Source: Dipetalonema caudispina (Eukaryota; Nematoda; Chromadorea; Rhabditida; Onchocercidae). Taken from it: a stretch of 64,000 nt of DNA. The translations under genes were made by a program, and so were the position numbers. The notes under the pieces are model-generated. The model was not told where the DNA came from. It worked only from the letters and a program-made list of their open reading frames with translations, and made no database searches. The stretch lies in contig JABVXV010000079.1 of assembly GCA_013365325.1 (NCBI GenBank), positions 124,001 through 188,000 of the forward strand, written 5' to 3'. Below are positions 53,497-64,000 of the stretch, piece by piece. Positions within the stretch are counted from its first letter, which is position 1. Each line of letters begins with the position of its first letter.

Positions 53497-54426
53497 AGCA
53501 AAGATATTTCCAGTTTGCTATGTAGACACATGTTCAAAATGATTCCTTTGATATTTGTGATTATTTTTTATTGTTTAAACATTCTGATTGGTGATTGTCA
53601 TACAGTTTATATAGCTTATAGTGTAAGTTAATATTGTCTTCCGTTATTTTATCATCTTCTGTAAAATGCTTTACAGTACATGTAAAATCTACACAGGGGT
53701 GTGCCGTATTTCATATATCAGATCTCCATAGATGAAAAGAAGCTTTTCATCTTATTTGCTACAAAGTGCAAGCATGATGTGTTCTAACGTTTGAGAAAAC
53801 GATAGTAGCTATTCACTTGGTATTTTCATCGGCATGCTGTTAGTGGACCTTTTATTTGTTGCTGACGGGCTTATTATCACTTAAAATCACTCATTCAACT
53901 TCTTTTTCATTGCATCCAGTCATTGTAATTTATAGTATTACCATTGTAATTCATAGTATTATTAATGGCATCAGTCGAAGTGAAGTTAATATAAAGCCAA
54001 TATTTTCTTTCCATTGTTACTTTTTTTCTTTGTCGAAATACTTCGAATATTTATCGCGATCAAATACAGAGCCTAGAACAAAGGAATGAATGTTGGATTT
54101 CAGGAATAGTAGACTAAAATTGTAAGTTTTTACGTCATACTCCTGACTTTATTTGAGGGATTAATAAATGGTAATCTAAGGAGTGCAGAAATGTTAGGTA
54201 TGAACCAGCAATAGTCGTGGTTAAGGTCATATGTATGACCCAAATGGATGTGGTATGCTTAAGTAATTAAATGACTTTATTTTGAAGCAAATATCTCGGG
54301 TCCGTAATGATTTCTGCTTAGCAAAAGTTCAGGATAAATTGCTGAAAGTGTCGAGATTCGAAGGGAAAAAAGTCGTAGAAGTGCAAATCCTGACGAGCGA
54401 TATCGCCAACATTGTAAATTTAAAAG
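53497..54426. other. Spacer between vha-8 and rpb-9
   Basis: Non-coding so far as I can see. A possible trans-splice acceptor GGATTTCAG ends at 54103. The sequence from 54280 is open on both strands but continues into the RPB9 start codon in a different frame, so I treat it as untranslated leader. Confidence 0.45.
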
Positions 54427-55298
54427 ATGACTGCGGAACCTGGATTTGTTGGTATAAAATTTTGCCCGGAATGGTAAGTTCTTCACTTCAGTTTTAAAAA
54501 GTTCAAGAGATTAAAGTTTGGAGACGGTTTGCGCTTGCTGGAAATGGTGTAGGGTTGCTTCAAGTAAGTTACGTTGATATTTGCAATAGATGATAAGTTC
54601 ATCTTGAATTCTTTCGTGGCCATCCATAGCAAGAATATCAGTGTTATTTAATGAGGTTTTCTCAATAGCCGAAGATTATTTCAGCAATAATATGTTATAT
54701 CCGAAAGAGGACAAAGAAAATAGGCAGTTGTTATATGCATGTCGGAATTGTGATCATAAACAGCTTTCTGAAAATCCGTGTATTTATGTCAACAAATTAA
54801 TGCATGAAGTGGAGTAAGTTTTGCTCGGAACGTGTTGTTGCGTTTTATTTTTCGGGAGAGATTAGTTTTCAAATTCAACTTGAATCCAAGTTTTCATCTG
54901 CTTATAATATCTATTCATTTCAGACTAATTAATCTTCCAATTCAGCATTAAGACTGTTATTTTTAATTGTTTTTAGCGAATTAACTCAAATTGTGGCTGA
55001 TGTTGTACACGACCCGACATTGCCGAAAACTGAGGATCATCCTTGCCCAATGTGTCAAGGACGAGAAGCTGTATTTTTCCAGGCTCAATCTAGGAGAGCA
55101 GAAGTATGCTTTGATTAACTTTTTTTTCATATGGATTTTTTTTACGTAAGTCTTTTTATATGCTCCATTTGATTTTTGAATTACATTTTAAGTAAAAGTT
55201 GTCATTGTAAAAGTTCGCGAACAGCTCTGTTTTAGGAAGAGATGAGGCTGTATTATGTTTGCATGAATCCAAGCTGCGCACATCGGTGGACCGATTGA
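54427..55298 (+). CDS. rpb-9: RNA polymerase II subunit RPB9
   Basis: Four exons (54427-54473, 54685-54813, 54977-55103, 55236-55298) join without frame breaks to 121 residues, close to the yeast and human lengths. RPB9 is a two-zinc-ribbon subunit of RNA polymerase II that affects start-site choice, fidelity and transcript cleavage. The first ribbon has C13, C16, C35 and C38 (FCPEC...YACRNC). The second has C82, C85, C110 and C115 (HPCPMC...YYVCMNPSC). The signature [13 protein letters not shown] and the end [17 protein letters not shown] are typical of the family. The splice between exons 1 and 2 divides the codon of C16. The start [13 protein letters not shown] is the only ATG that leads into the conserved N-terminus. 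The gene follows vha-8 by 0.97 kb and precedes the LAMTOR2 gene by 0.79 kb, all on the plus strand. Confidence 0.95.
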
Positions 55299-56088
55299 AA
55301 TTGCAGTTATTTGAAGTTAAAAATTTGTGTGAGTTGAGTGGTTCGATTTTGTGATCTCCGTTGTTATGTACTTTTACAATCAATTACAATCAGTTTCTTG
55401 TTCAGTTGAAGCCTTTTACTTCTGATGTTTTCATTGTTTTGAGATTCCTTTAGTAGTTGGAATCATTACATGGCTTTGCCATTTCTCTTTATGATTGCCA
55501 TCATATTATATATCATCACTTTCCACTTCACATATGAGCACACATTATGTTATATACTACCATATTCTGAAATGTAAGATTTTAGGTATAAGTCAATTAT
55601 GGTTTCTATCGCGGAAGTTTAGTGATCTGTCATTAGACATGGTACTTTTCCGTATTTCTCTTTTAAATTTTTTGTTTCCGTTCAATCTCCGGTTTTAGTA
55701 TATTGTTATCTGTTTATGGCAAAATATAAAATATTATATAAATGTTTTGCTTGCTTACTTATCGACTCTTTCACGGTTGGATTCATTTTATTTTGGTTGT
55801 ATGTGAAATAAAGTAAGAAAAATGGGAAATAATGATAGGTGTAGAAGTCGTGAAGATATAGAGACTGTCAAAAGTATGACTATTAAAAGCAGTCTTAATA
55901 TATTACTGTTACTAGAATCATGAAGTAGAGTACATTGGATTTTCTAAGTAGTTTGATGTAATTTCAAGTTTTTTTCTGATTGATCATGCAGGAAAAAGAG
56001 GTGAGATGGAGGTAGGTAGAAATTCTAATGCAAATCTAATCTCATGTTTTATTTAGCTAGAGTTTATGACTAGATCTGAATTGAAGTA
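55299..56088. other. Spacer between rpb-9 and lmtr-2
   Basis: No coding sequence seen. TTTTATTTAG ending at 56055 is a good trans-splice acceptor candidate 33 bases before the next start codon. Confidence 0.45.
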
Positions 56089-57119
56089 ATGTTGAAACCA
56101 AAAGCATTAACCGAAGTGCTCGGACAAGTCAATACGCCAAATACAAAAAGTGGTGCTCTCTTGCTAAATCGTGAAGGTCATTGGCTTGTGCTTTTTTTTG
56201 AACAATAAGATAACTTAAAAGTACTTTTTTCTCAATTTAGCAGCACATAACTGAAACATAATGAAAGCGAAATTATAAATTAAACAAATAGGATTACGTA
56301 GTTTAGATTAATGATTTGTCAGAATTATTCTTTTCACGTGAATTCCATTCTAATTACTTATATTGCCGTTGAAAGTTCAACTGATTATTTCTGCTAGCTA
56401 AGTCAGGATGAGTTTCATCCTTCTGATGACATCTCTAATCACATCGTTTGAAAGCATCGGTATAGCAAGTGTAATAATCTCGTCTAGTAATGTTTGAACA
56501 GTCAGTTGAATGCAAGCATCATTTTTTTTTTTTTTTTAATATTTCGATTGATGTTAATGTAATACCTATTTCAGGTTTACTGCTTGCGTATAGCGGTTAT
56601 GATACTGTTGGAGGAAATGATGCAAATGCAACCGTATCTGCTGCTTTGATTTCCAATATTTGGGAGACTTTCGAAAGACAAGGTGAAGCGTTTTTTTTTT
56701 CCTGTTTTAATATTTGCAAATTTTCAGTAGAAATTTTTGCCATAAATGATTAAAATGAAATAACTAAACAAACTGATAATTAATCGGTAAACTTTCTTTA
56801 AATTTTCTTCTATCGCGGGTATGTGATATGAAAGCCACATGTTTCGAAGTAATGGTGGGATGCCGTAGAATTAAGTAAATATATAATCAAGAAGCTAACG
56901 CTTTACCTAATGTTGAATGATTTTCTAGGAGTGCGAGAAAATTTGACGGAGATGCTGGTGGAATGCGAAAATGGGGTAATTGCCGTCACACGCATAGCCA
57001 ATATGCTACTAGCAATAAAAGCAGGAAGTGAAGTGCCACTTGGCCTTCTTCGGGCAAAACTTCGTGCACTTGCCGATTACCTTTATACACCACTAACTGT
57101 TGTTTCTTCCAAAGATTGA
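56089..57119 (+). CDS. lmtr-2: Ragulator complex protein LAMTOR2 (roadblock-domain)
   Basis: Three exons (56089-56176, 56575-56682, 56929-57119) give 128 residues against about 125 in human LAMTOR2. LAMTOR2 forms a roadblock-fold heterodimer with LAMTOR3 in the Ragulator complex, which anchors Rag GTPases to lysosomes and links mTORC1 and MAPK signalling to that membrane. Conserved blocks are MLKPKALTEVL, GALLLNREG, LLAYSGY, the helix SAALISNIWETFERQG, and VIAVTRIANMLLAIKAG near the end, finishing in a YLYTPLTVV-like strand. The first intron begins with an unusual GTCATT donor, dividing the Gly30 codon. The second intron follows Gln65 in phase 1 and divides the Gly66 codon. Ragulator binds the V-ATPase, and a V-ATPase subunit gene lies 2.6 kb upstream on the same strand. 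Confidence 0.94.
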
Positions 57120-60044
57120 CATGAAATCTGCTTGTCCTCTTCATCCCTTAAATCTATAGTTTTTAACTTTTTTAAATTATTCGAGGTATAAATTAAGAAT
57201 TTTAAGTTAAAAACTATATACATTTTTAAAGAGTGTGAGATTTATTCTTAGCAAGGGATTTTAATTTTACTTGATAAGAAACGTTTGACATGAGGTTCTA
57301 ATAATCGTTATCTGCTTCCTGTTTTTAGACATTGTTCGTTCAGACAGACACACACACACACACATAGCCCAGAATTTGCATTAATCTGTGTAGTTTGAGC
57401 ATAAACTATGTAAATAATGTCATTAAATAGTTTTCTTGGAAGAGATTCAAATTGTGAAAATACTTTGGTTATATAGTTATGCATAATTTGGGAATATTAA
57501 AGGGTTGCATGACGTTGTGATATGAAAAGTTTGATTTTGTATGCAAAAATGTTTACTATGTTATTATACTTTCATTACTGCATGTTTGATAATCGGTTAA
57601 TTTTGCCTTTTTTTTTTGTTATGCAAAAGAAAAAAAGACTTTTCAGTCAATTCTTCACTAAAATTTTCTTTGTCATGAAATTAGGTTCTCATGTTTTATC
57701 GATTTTCATCAGTTGTTATTGAAAGCTGATTGGCAATATTGATATGGTTCATGAAACTAATATCAGTTTTATTAATTTTATGTATTTCCTGAAAAATCTT
57801 TCGTGTATTATATTGCGTTATGAACGCATCTGGTAATTCAGCATGATTTATTTGCAAAAAAAAAAAAAAAAAAAAGGCGAAGAAAGGATGTATTGATGAA
57901 TCAAATTGAAAATTTTGAATTATGAATTATATATATGAGTCACCAAATAAAGAAATATTGTGTATATTATGTAAAAAGCTATTGTACGAAGAATTTTCTG
58001 TAAAGAAGTTTCAAGACCTATTGAAAAGGGTATGAATTTTTGTGAAATTTAAGTGATTCCACAATTATATTTGTATTGGCAAGTAGTAGTTGTGTATTTG
58101 ATTTCGAAGCAAATATACGATTAATTGGGAATAAGTTCTCAATTGATTCTTGTCTTCTATCTTTCTTTTCTCTTGCGGCCATTTAGATAAAATTACAAAT
58201 TGCAGTAGTATTAGTCTGAGTTCAGAAACTTTATGTGATCATCTGATAGAAGTGGTTTCACTGATGTTTTAAAAGATATGAAATTTCAGTTCATTACTTG
58301 CCTCATCTTGATAATTGTAGGGAATTTGCACTTCTTGGAAAGATCATTGTCTGCTACTCAAAAAATAAATATTTTTGCATTGCAAGTAAAAAGGAAATTT
58401 AGTGATAATATACAAATATAATGACAATTTATAAACAGATGCAACAGAAATTATAATTAATTTAATAAAATTTATAGCAATTTCTCCTGCTATCGTTGCA
58501 ATTCGCTATATCATTGTTAAAAATAAAGAATTTATGAAAGTACCTGTGATCAAGCTGTAAATAAGTCAACAAATGAATACTGAAAATAATATTCAACGAA
58601 GAATCAAAACGTAATTGTTTGAATGATCGATTTTTTCAAAGTTCTTAAACAGAAGTAATTATCCAATATGAGATTGAAGTGATTTTAAGAAGCCTTGTTA
58701 AGATTATCCGTCATAAAAATAGGAAGTGTCCAATTTAATATATTGTAAACAATTTATTTACATACTGTACGATTATGGATACAAATATAGAAATTTAGTA
58801 TTCACAGTATTGTAGCAATAATTATCAGATGCATATTTATTAGGTAGAGAGATGTTTACTTTCATTTTTGAAGTATTATTTATGCATGCAAAAATGATAT
58901 ATGTAAAATACTTAAAATTGAGTATCCTTCAAAAATGTGTATCAATTCCGTTTTTATGAATTAATTAATGCCTATTCAATAAAAAAATCATAAAAAGTAA
59001 GAGGAAATATTTAATTTTATCACAAAAAATCCTTTTTTTTATACTACCTGGAAACTTTAAGTAATTCATTGTTGTCTGACTAAATGTAGATATTTTTTGC
59101 TGTTGAAGTGCTTTAAACCATTTGATTTCATTGCTTATCTGTTGTTATCACTATATCATAAGATTCTCTGTGATGAAAAATATCGCAACGTAGAACATAT
59201 CTCTTCAACGAGGTTAGTTTTTTTTTTTTTTTTTTCATTAATTATTCATTCCTTTTGTCTGCATAAAACTAATATATCGGTTATATATTAGATTATGTCA
59301 TTTCAAATGGCAGTTCGGAATTTTGTAATAAAACAAAAAGAATTATGTAAAGAATATCAACTGATATCTTTTAAAAAGAGAGAATAGATATGATTTCATT
59401 TCGTAATGGAAGGTAATTAAAGCCATAGAATAAAATATTTACAGAAACAAAAATTAGCACAGTATTATCAACGTTAAAAACATCTATTATTATTTGATTT
59501 AAAAAAATATTTCCTCTTGTTCTAACCAAAGCTGAAATATTAGATGAAGAGTGTATTCTGCAGTGAAAGAAAATTTTTCATTGAAATCGTTTTGAATAAG
59601 AATCAAATGTAAGACATGAAACAAAAATAACAATATAGGGAAATAATCATTTTATTCAATTTACATTCTATTTGATGTTAATTTATTGTTAATTATTGAT
59701 AAGGAATTGATATAAAAATCTTTTATCAACATTTCATTTCAAAATATTTTTGTTGATAATTAATGATCAATACTACGACAAATTGATTGATGAAAAGTTA
59801 AAAGATTAGAAGACAGTGGAAAGAAATAGTAATGAATGTATCACATGAATCAATCAGTATATACAAGCTTCTTGAAGCAAAATATTAAGTTGGTCAAATC
59901 GGGTTGGATCGGATTCGTCAATCTTCTGTTTTGGCATTTATGCATTTGAACCTTTAAAATCATTTCAAAATTCATCAAATTTTTCTCAAAAAATTTATTG
60001 GAAAACGAAAAACAAATCGACTATTTCTAAATGTGCAACCTTTA
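57120..60044. other. AT-rich intergenic DNA
   Basis: Holds the lmtr-2 3' region, a (CA)n repeat at 57346-57364 and a poly-A run at 57856-57875. No gene seen. It separates convergent transcription units: lmtr-2 on plus and the micropeptide gene on minus. Confidence 0.55.
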
Positions 60045-60197
60045 TTAAGGTCCACCACCACCACCACCACCACCACCACCACCACCTTGTTTCATTCTTG
60101 CCTGTGCTTCCTTGATGTAAGGTTCCAGAATTCCCATATGATAGGCAACACCAAGACCGATTAAAATGAGCAGAAATAGAATTACAGCTGCACCCAT
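60045..60197 (-). CDS. Single-pass membrane micropeptide with poly-Gly tail
   Basis: A 50-residue minus-strand frame from ATG at 60195-60197 to TAA at 60045-60047. Residues 2-19 (GAAVILFLLILIGLGVAY) form one hydrophobic helix, residues 23-37 (ILEPYIKEAQARMKQ) look like an amphipathic or charged helix, and residues 38-49 are twelve glycines encoded by a (CCA)n/(GGT)n microsatellite before a final proline. An AATAAA overlaps the stop codon (TAATAAA). Its higher GC than the flanks and the clean helix-then-tail design argue for a real small gene, possibly an organelle or ER micropeptide. I do not recognise the family. An upstream non-coding exon is possible around 60300-60400. Confidence 0.6.
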   Translation of the reverse strand: MGAAVILFLLILIGLGVAYHMGILEPYIKEAQARMKQGGGGGGGGGGGGP

Positions 60198-63147
60198 GTT
60201 GAATTGTTTGTTCTTTCTCGATATGTTCTATAATTAAAGCTTTCTTTTGGAATTTACGCAATTTAAATGCTCAAAAGAATTGAATTATACCGAGATTGTC
60301 TTTTTCCACTCACAGATTTTATATCAATTCGCTTTCCTGTTTTCCACTTCGAAAGATTAGTTTCAGTTCAAGAGTAGGAAGTGTTGTTCGACTTGTCCAA
60401 ATATCCCTTTTGTTAAATGATTAAATCAAACACTGATTTTTTGCCATCATGTGTATTTATTTTATAAGCAAATGAATGGAAAATTTACATAGTTGTTAAA
60501 TCTGCATAATTTAATTATTCATACATTTCATGTGAAAAATGCTACAAATTTCTGTTGATTTATTCAAATTTTATATGTGAAAAGTAAATTCAAGAATATT
60601 TTCTCATAATAATTTGAATATATGATAAAAATTCAGCACTCAAACTTATCATTAAAGGATTGCTAAAAAAAAAAAAAATTCCTGGAAAAGATTTAGAATA
60701 ATTTATTTATGATTCCTCTCTTTAAATGTTTTGCGAAAAAAAAGTGATGAAATTTCTACTCAATTCCTATCATGTGAATTTCTCTGAAATTAATTACTTA
60801 ATCAAGTTATTTCACATTTTCATGGAGAAAAAAGAATGTTCAAAAAAAAAAAAAAAGAAAATAATAATAATAATAATAATTACAAGTAAACATAATCATT
60901 TCGGAATGTCTCCTTTTTCATACTGAATGTTTCATTTTATTTTATTTATGTAAACTGTGTAATACAAACATTTACTTTAACGTTTCGAGAAACTTAAAAA
61001 ACGAAAAATGAATGCATTTTGCAATAAGATATGTTATTCTGTTACAATATGGAACATTTCATTTTAATTGCTTTACGTTCGAGTAAAATAAATCCACAAA
61101 TGATCTAAGCAAATTGCTAGTTTAATTATTTATATAAAAGAAATGATTACTCGAAAAAGGTAATTTAATTTGTCTTCATCCAATCTGCAAACAACTTTTA
61201 CAATTTAATTTCAAATGCTCCTTGTTCTTAATAATGAAACGATGTTACGGCTTATAACTGATAGTGAAAGCCTTAGAAGTGGAAGTAAGTGTAGGTTCAT
61301 GAAATTTACTTATGGTGATAATAGCAACACGATCACATAATCGCAAAAGACGATTGTCCCCGGATCTCATGACATCTTGATTAATCTTAACGATCTATTA
61401 GCTAGTCAGGTGAACTATGATGTCATAATAATGGAATAAATGAATTTTGAAATTGTTGACTTAAATACGAATTAGAGGTGGATGCAAAATGACATTCTCT
61501 GTACGAACCGAAAGGTGAGTATTCAAAAAAGTCCTAACAAAATGGACATACAATTTAAAGTATTACTCCAATTGCTACTGATGATTAATCAGATTTACCA
61601 AAAGAAATATCATCTCTCGAGAATTTCTTCTTAATGACAGTATTCTTTGCTGTTTCTTTCTTCCCAACATATCTGTTTTATCTCATTTCCATAGCACTGA
61701 TGTTTGATTATTAATTCACGGATGCATATGCATATTTTTTTCAATGTAAAAAAGGAACTCTTCAGCTAAAAGAATTTTTCCAAGCACATATGTCAAAACA
61801 TCTATTAAACATATGAAGGAAAAATAAAATATCACGAAATAAGCGAAGAAAGCGGAATAAAATACAATTATAGTAGAGAAATTTTAATTCACAAACATTT
61901 CCTGAAGATTTATACTTCTATAAATATAGCAATTTGCACAGTAAAGATTAATTTAGAAAACATCATGCAAAGAATTGTTAAATTGTAGAAGATTAAAGGA
62001 AATCTCGAAATTCTTCCTTAGTTTCTTTTAAATGCTTTCTTAAAAATTAATTTTCTAGGTAGTCAAGATTGAGAAGGGGAGAAAAGAAATATGATATTCA
62101 GACCAACCAAAATTACTATAGGTAATGAAAGAAAAGTGCTTCTTGAATATCCTTTAATTTCTTCCCTTTCCCAGATGATAAGATATAGTTGTCCAGCTAA
62201 ACCAAAATTTTTTGAATCCTTTGATTATACTAGACGAGTGATATTTTCTGTGGTATGAGTATTCAAACTGACACCAGGGTTCAACATGCAACTCTATCGA
62301 AATTTGTCATTGTTTTCACTATAAATATGAGAAGGATAACAGAAAATTAGAAATGAAAGATAGACGAGATCTACTACTAAGCAAGAAGAAATAAACTGGC
62401 AGAGATTAAAACTTGGACACAACATCAAAGCGGCGTCATGACAACTCTCATTGAATTTCAAACATGAATTCGAAAATATGGGATATGTGACAATCCTATT
62501 CTATTCAAATCCGGAAAACATTCCACAACTTAATGGCTGGAATGAGAACAATCAAGGCCCAATTAAACAAGCTTATAAACAATGAAAAAAAAAAGGTTAT
62601 GAAGTGTAAAAAAGACTATGAAGCGCCATTTGAAGTACAAGAAAACTGAAGTAAGAACAGATGCCTTTCAGGCTCACCGTATTCACAAAAGCTAGCATAT
62701 ACATATATATAAAATCATTGATGCACAACTAGTGTATATCTTCCGAGTGTTTCATTTTTCCGTTTCCGAATCATAAAAATTGCTAGGAGAAACAAAATTC
62801 CCGACTGTAAATAGAAATTAAAAACCTCTAGACGAATTTTTCGAATATACATGATTCTCTACTTCTCCTTTTTTTGCTCGCTTAAAATCAGAGACCTATT
62901 TTTAATCTGAAACGAATTGAAAAGAAAACAAGAAAGCAAGTGAAAAGATCATAAATTAGAAAATTATGGAATTTAAATGACTATATTTCTAAGCTGTTTT
63001 GTAACTCGAATATACAGTTAAGAAGTAATACACAATAAAATTTAGCATATTACAACAGTGAAAATGCAACTTCCAAATTTTCAAAAAAGCAGCAGAGTGA
63101 TATACTGGCATTAAGCTCCATTCGAACAAGGCGAAATTTTGTTCGAA
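60198..63147. other. Intergenic DNA between two minus-strand genes
   Basis: AT-rich with modestly GC-richer patches at 61250-61420 and 62100-62700. Short open frames there (for example plus-strand 62450-62585) are N-rich and unconvincing. The right end is the 3' untranslated region and downstream flank of the minus-strand gene ending at 63148. Confidence 0.45.
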
Positions 63148-63231
63148 TCACACATCGCTCGAAGCATCATTTGCTTCAGCCTTCGTAATTACTTCTTCAA
63201 ATATTGCTGTCATACTTTCCAGCTCTTTTTG
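63148..63231 (-). CDS. Terminal exon of a minus-strand gene running off the right edge
   Basis: On the minus strand TGTATTTCTAG is followed by 27 codons and a TGA at 63148-63150, reading QKELESMTAIFEEVITKAEA and then NDASSDV. The segment is acidic and helical, possibly coiled coil. Upstream at 63433-63538 a frame reading ECLSLILHTMPSYLIMYLEK and HIDSRDSQVDIGVSLS looks like another exon with a CAG|GTGGAT (phase 0) or CAG|GTATTA (phase 1) donor. With the phase-0 donor the two join in frame. No family assigned. Confidence 0.45.
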   Translation of the reverse strand, partial: QKELESMTAIFEEVITKAEANDASSDV

Positions 63232-63432
63232 CTAGAAATACAAAAGCTTATATGAAAAATAAAGGCAAAGGAAGGCAAAACCTATATTAAAAAGATTAAA
63301 ATAAAGAAGCGCACAAATTAGCAAAAGGATTAAATACACTTAATAATGGATTATATCAAATTAGGTATATTTTCAATGAAACAATTCTGAATTACGTTAA
63401 TCAATGAGTCTATATTATATATAATACCTGAT

Positions 63433-63538
63433 AAGCTAACACCGATATCCACCTGAGAGTCTCTAGAATCAATGTGGTATTTTTCTAAATACATAATTAA
63501 ATAAGACGGCATTGTATGGAGGATGAGTGACAGGCATT
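63433..63538 (-). CDS. Probable internal exon of the right-edge minus-strand gene
   Basis: Frame without stops, helical and hydrophobic (CLSLILHTMPSYLIMYLEKY), then DSRDSQVDIGVSLS. The 3' boundary is either after the Gln codon ending at 63455 (donor GTGGAT) or in phase 1 at about 63433 (donor GTATTA). The 5' acceptor is unclear: GTGGCAG just before the GAA codon is possible but lacks a pyrimidine tract. The gene would continue beyond 64000. Confidence 0.35.
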
Positions 63539-64000
63539 CTGCCACTCACTTTTAGATCCTTCTATATTCTATATTCTAGCCCTCGACAATAAGATACTAA
63601 AATCGCAGAGCCTATTAGGCCACAAAAGATGCAACACGTAATACTATAAGCTACAATTTCTTCTTCATTTTTCTACTTTTCTCCTTGCTGCCGAAATTCC
63701 TCGCCTTATTTGCTAGAAAAATATATTGCTGACTTTTAGTCCAAGCTCAAAGCGAGCAAGGAGTCCAAAAATTTCTTCATTTATTGGGTTTTCCGTAAAC
63801 GATGCGCTTTATGGTAGTAATAAAGAATACATCAATTATCTCTTCTAAAAATTTCACTCCCACTTTTTAAATTTTATTTCCACTTTCTCATCACACAGTT
63901 TATTCCCTAATTTTATCACTAGTTTCGGTTTTTATATTTACTTTTCCTCATGTCTTCCTCACCATGATTTCCAATTCCTTCCGTTATAAAAGAAACTTGA

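Noticed and set aside
54277..54486. Minus-strand 69-codon frame overlapping the first RPB9 exon
   Set aside because: Antisense to the leader and exon 1 of RPB9, whose splice junctions and zinc-ribbon sequence are decisive.
59995..60261. Minus-strand 88-codon frame with a tryptophan run
   Set aside because: It reads the GGT repeat out of frame. The frame with a membrane helix, Gly tail and stop overlapping AATAAA is more credible.
63138..63150. GTTCGAATC resembling a tRNA T-loop
   Set aside because: No acceptor stem, D-arm or anticodon arm can be fitted around it. It overlaps the stop codon of a likely exon.
1..64000. Spliced-leader RNA, snRNA, rRNA, let-7-type microRNA, CRISPR
   Set aside because: Looked for the characteristic sequences by eye and found none. 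A covariance-model scan would be needed to exclude small RNA genes firmly.

Overview
The window looks like nuclear DNA of a nematode, most likely a spirurid/filarial worm. It is very AT-rich. It carries many homopolymer T/A runs of 15-35 bases, has small exons split by GT...AG introns, and encodes proteins whose closest remembered relatives are metazoan. I found no bacterial-style operon, CRISPR array, rRNA or convincing tRNA. Coding density is low: about ten exons of one long gene, one small secreted-protein gene, a tight cluster of three housekeeping genes, one micropeptide gene and a gene fragment at the right edge.

Layout. 1-19,781: intergenic AT-rich DNA with (TG)n arrays and one compact GC-richer patch (about 3,840-4,117) that carries a CRE-like and an octamer-like site side by side. 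19,782-37,410 (+): a long multi-exon gene for a roughly 460-residue, Ser/Thr/Asn-rich protein that I do not recognise, with an 8.8-kb intron. Its last exon is open in two frames, and candidate extra exons lie at 33.4-34.8 kb. 37,411-46,007: mostly non-coding, with a few decayed or doubtful coding patches. 46,008-50,703: a large imperfect inverted duplication. Its right arm contains a complete three-exon gene (49,120-49,999) for a secreted protein with an acidic E/P-rich region, six near-identical 11-residue repeats and a six-cysteine C-terminus.

51,767-57,119 (+): three neighbouring genes in the same orientation, identified by conserved sequence through exact splice junctions. They are V-ATPase subunit E (vha-8 orthologue), RNA polymerase II subunit RPB9, and the Ragulator/LAMTOR subunit LAMTOR2. 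Gaps of 0.97 and 0.79 kb make a trans-spliced operon possible but unproven. V-ATPase and Ragulator work together physically at the lysosomal membrane in mTORC1 amino-acid sensing, so a vha-8/lmtr-2 pairing is suggestive.

60,045-60,197 (-): a 50-codon single-pass membrane micropeptide with a poly-glycine tail encoded by a (CCA)n microsatellite. 63,148-64,000 (-): the 3' end of a gene that continues beyond the window. No clearly new system can be claimed. The strongest leads are the inverted duplication with its repeat-bearing secreted protein, the micropeptide, and the vha-8/rpb-9/lmtr-2 cluster.
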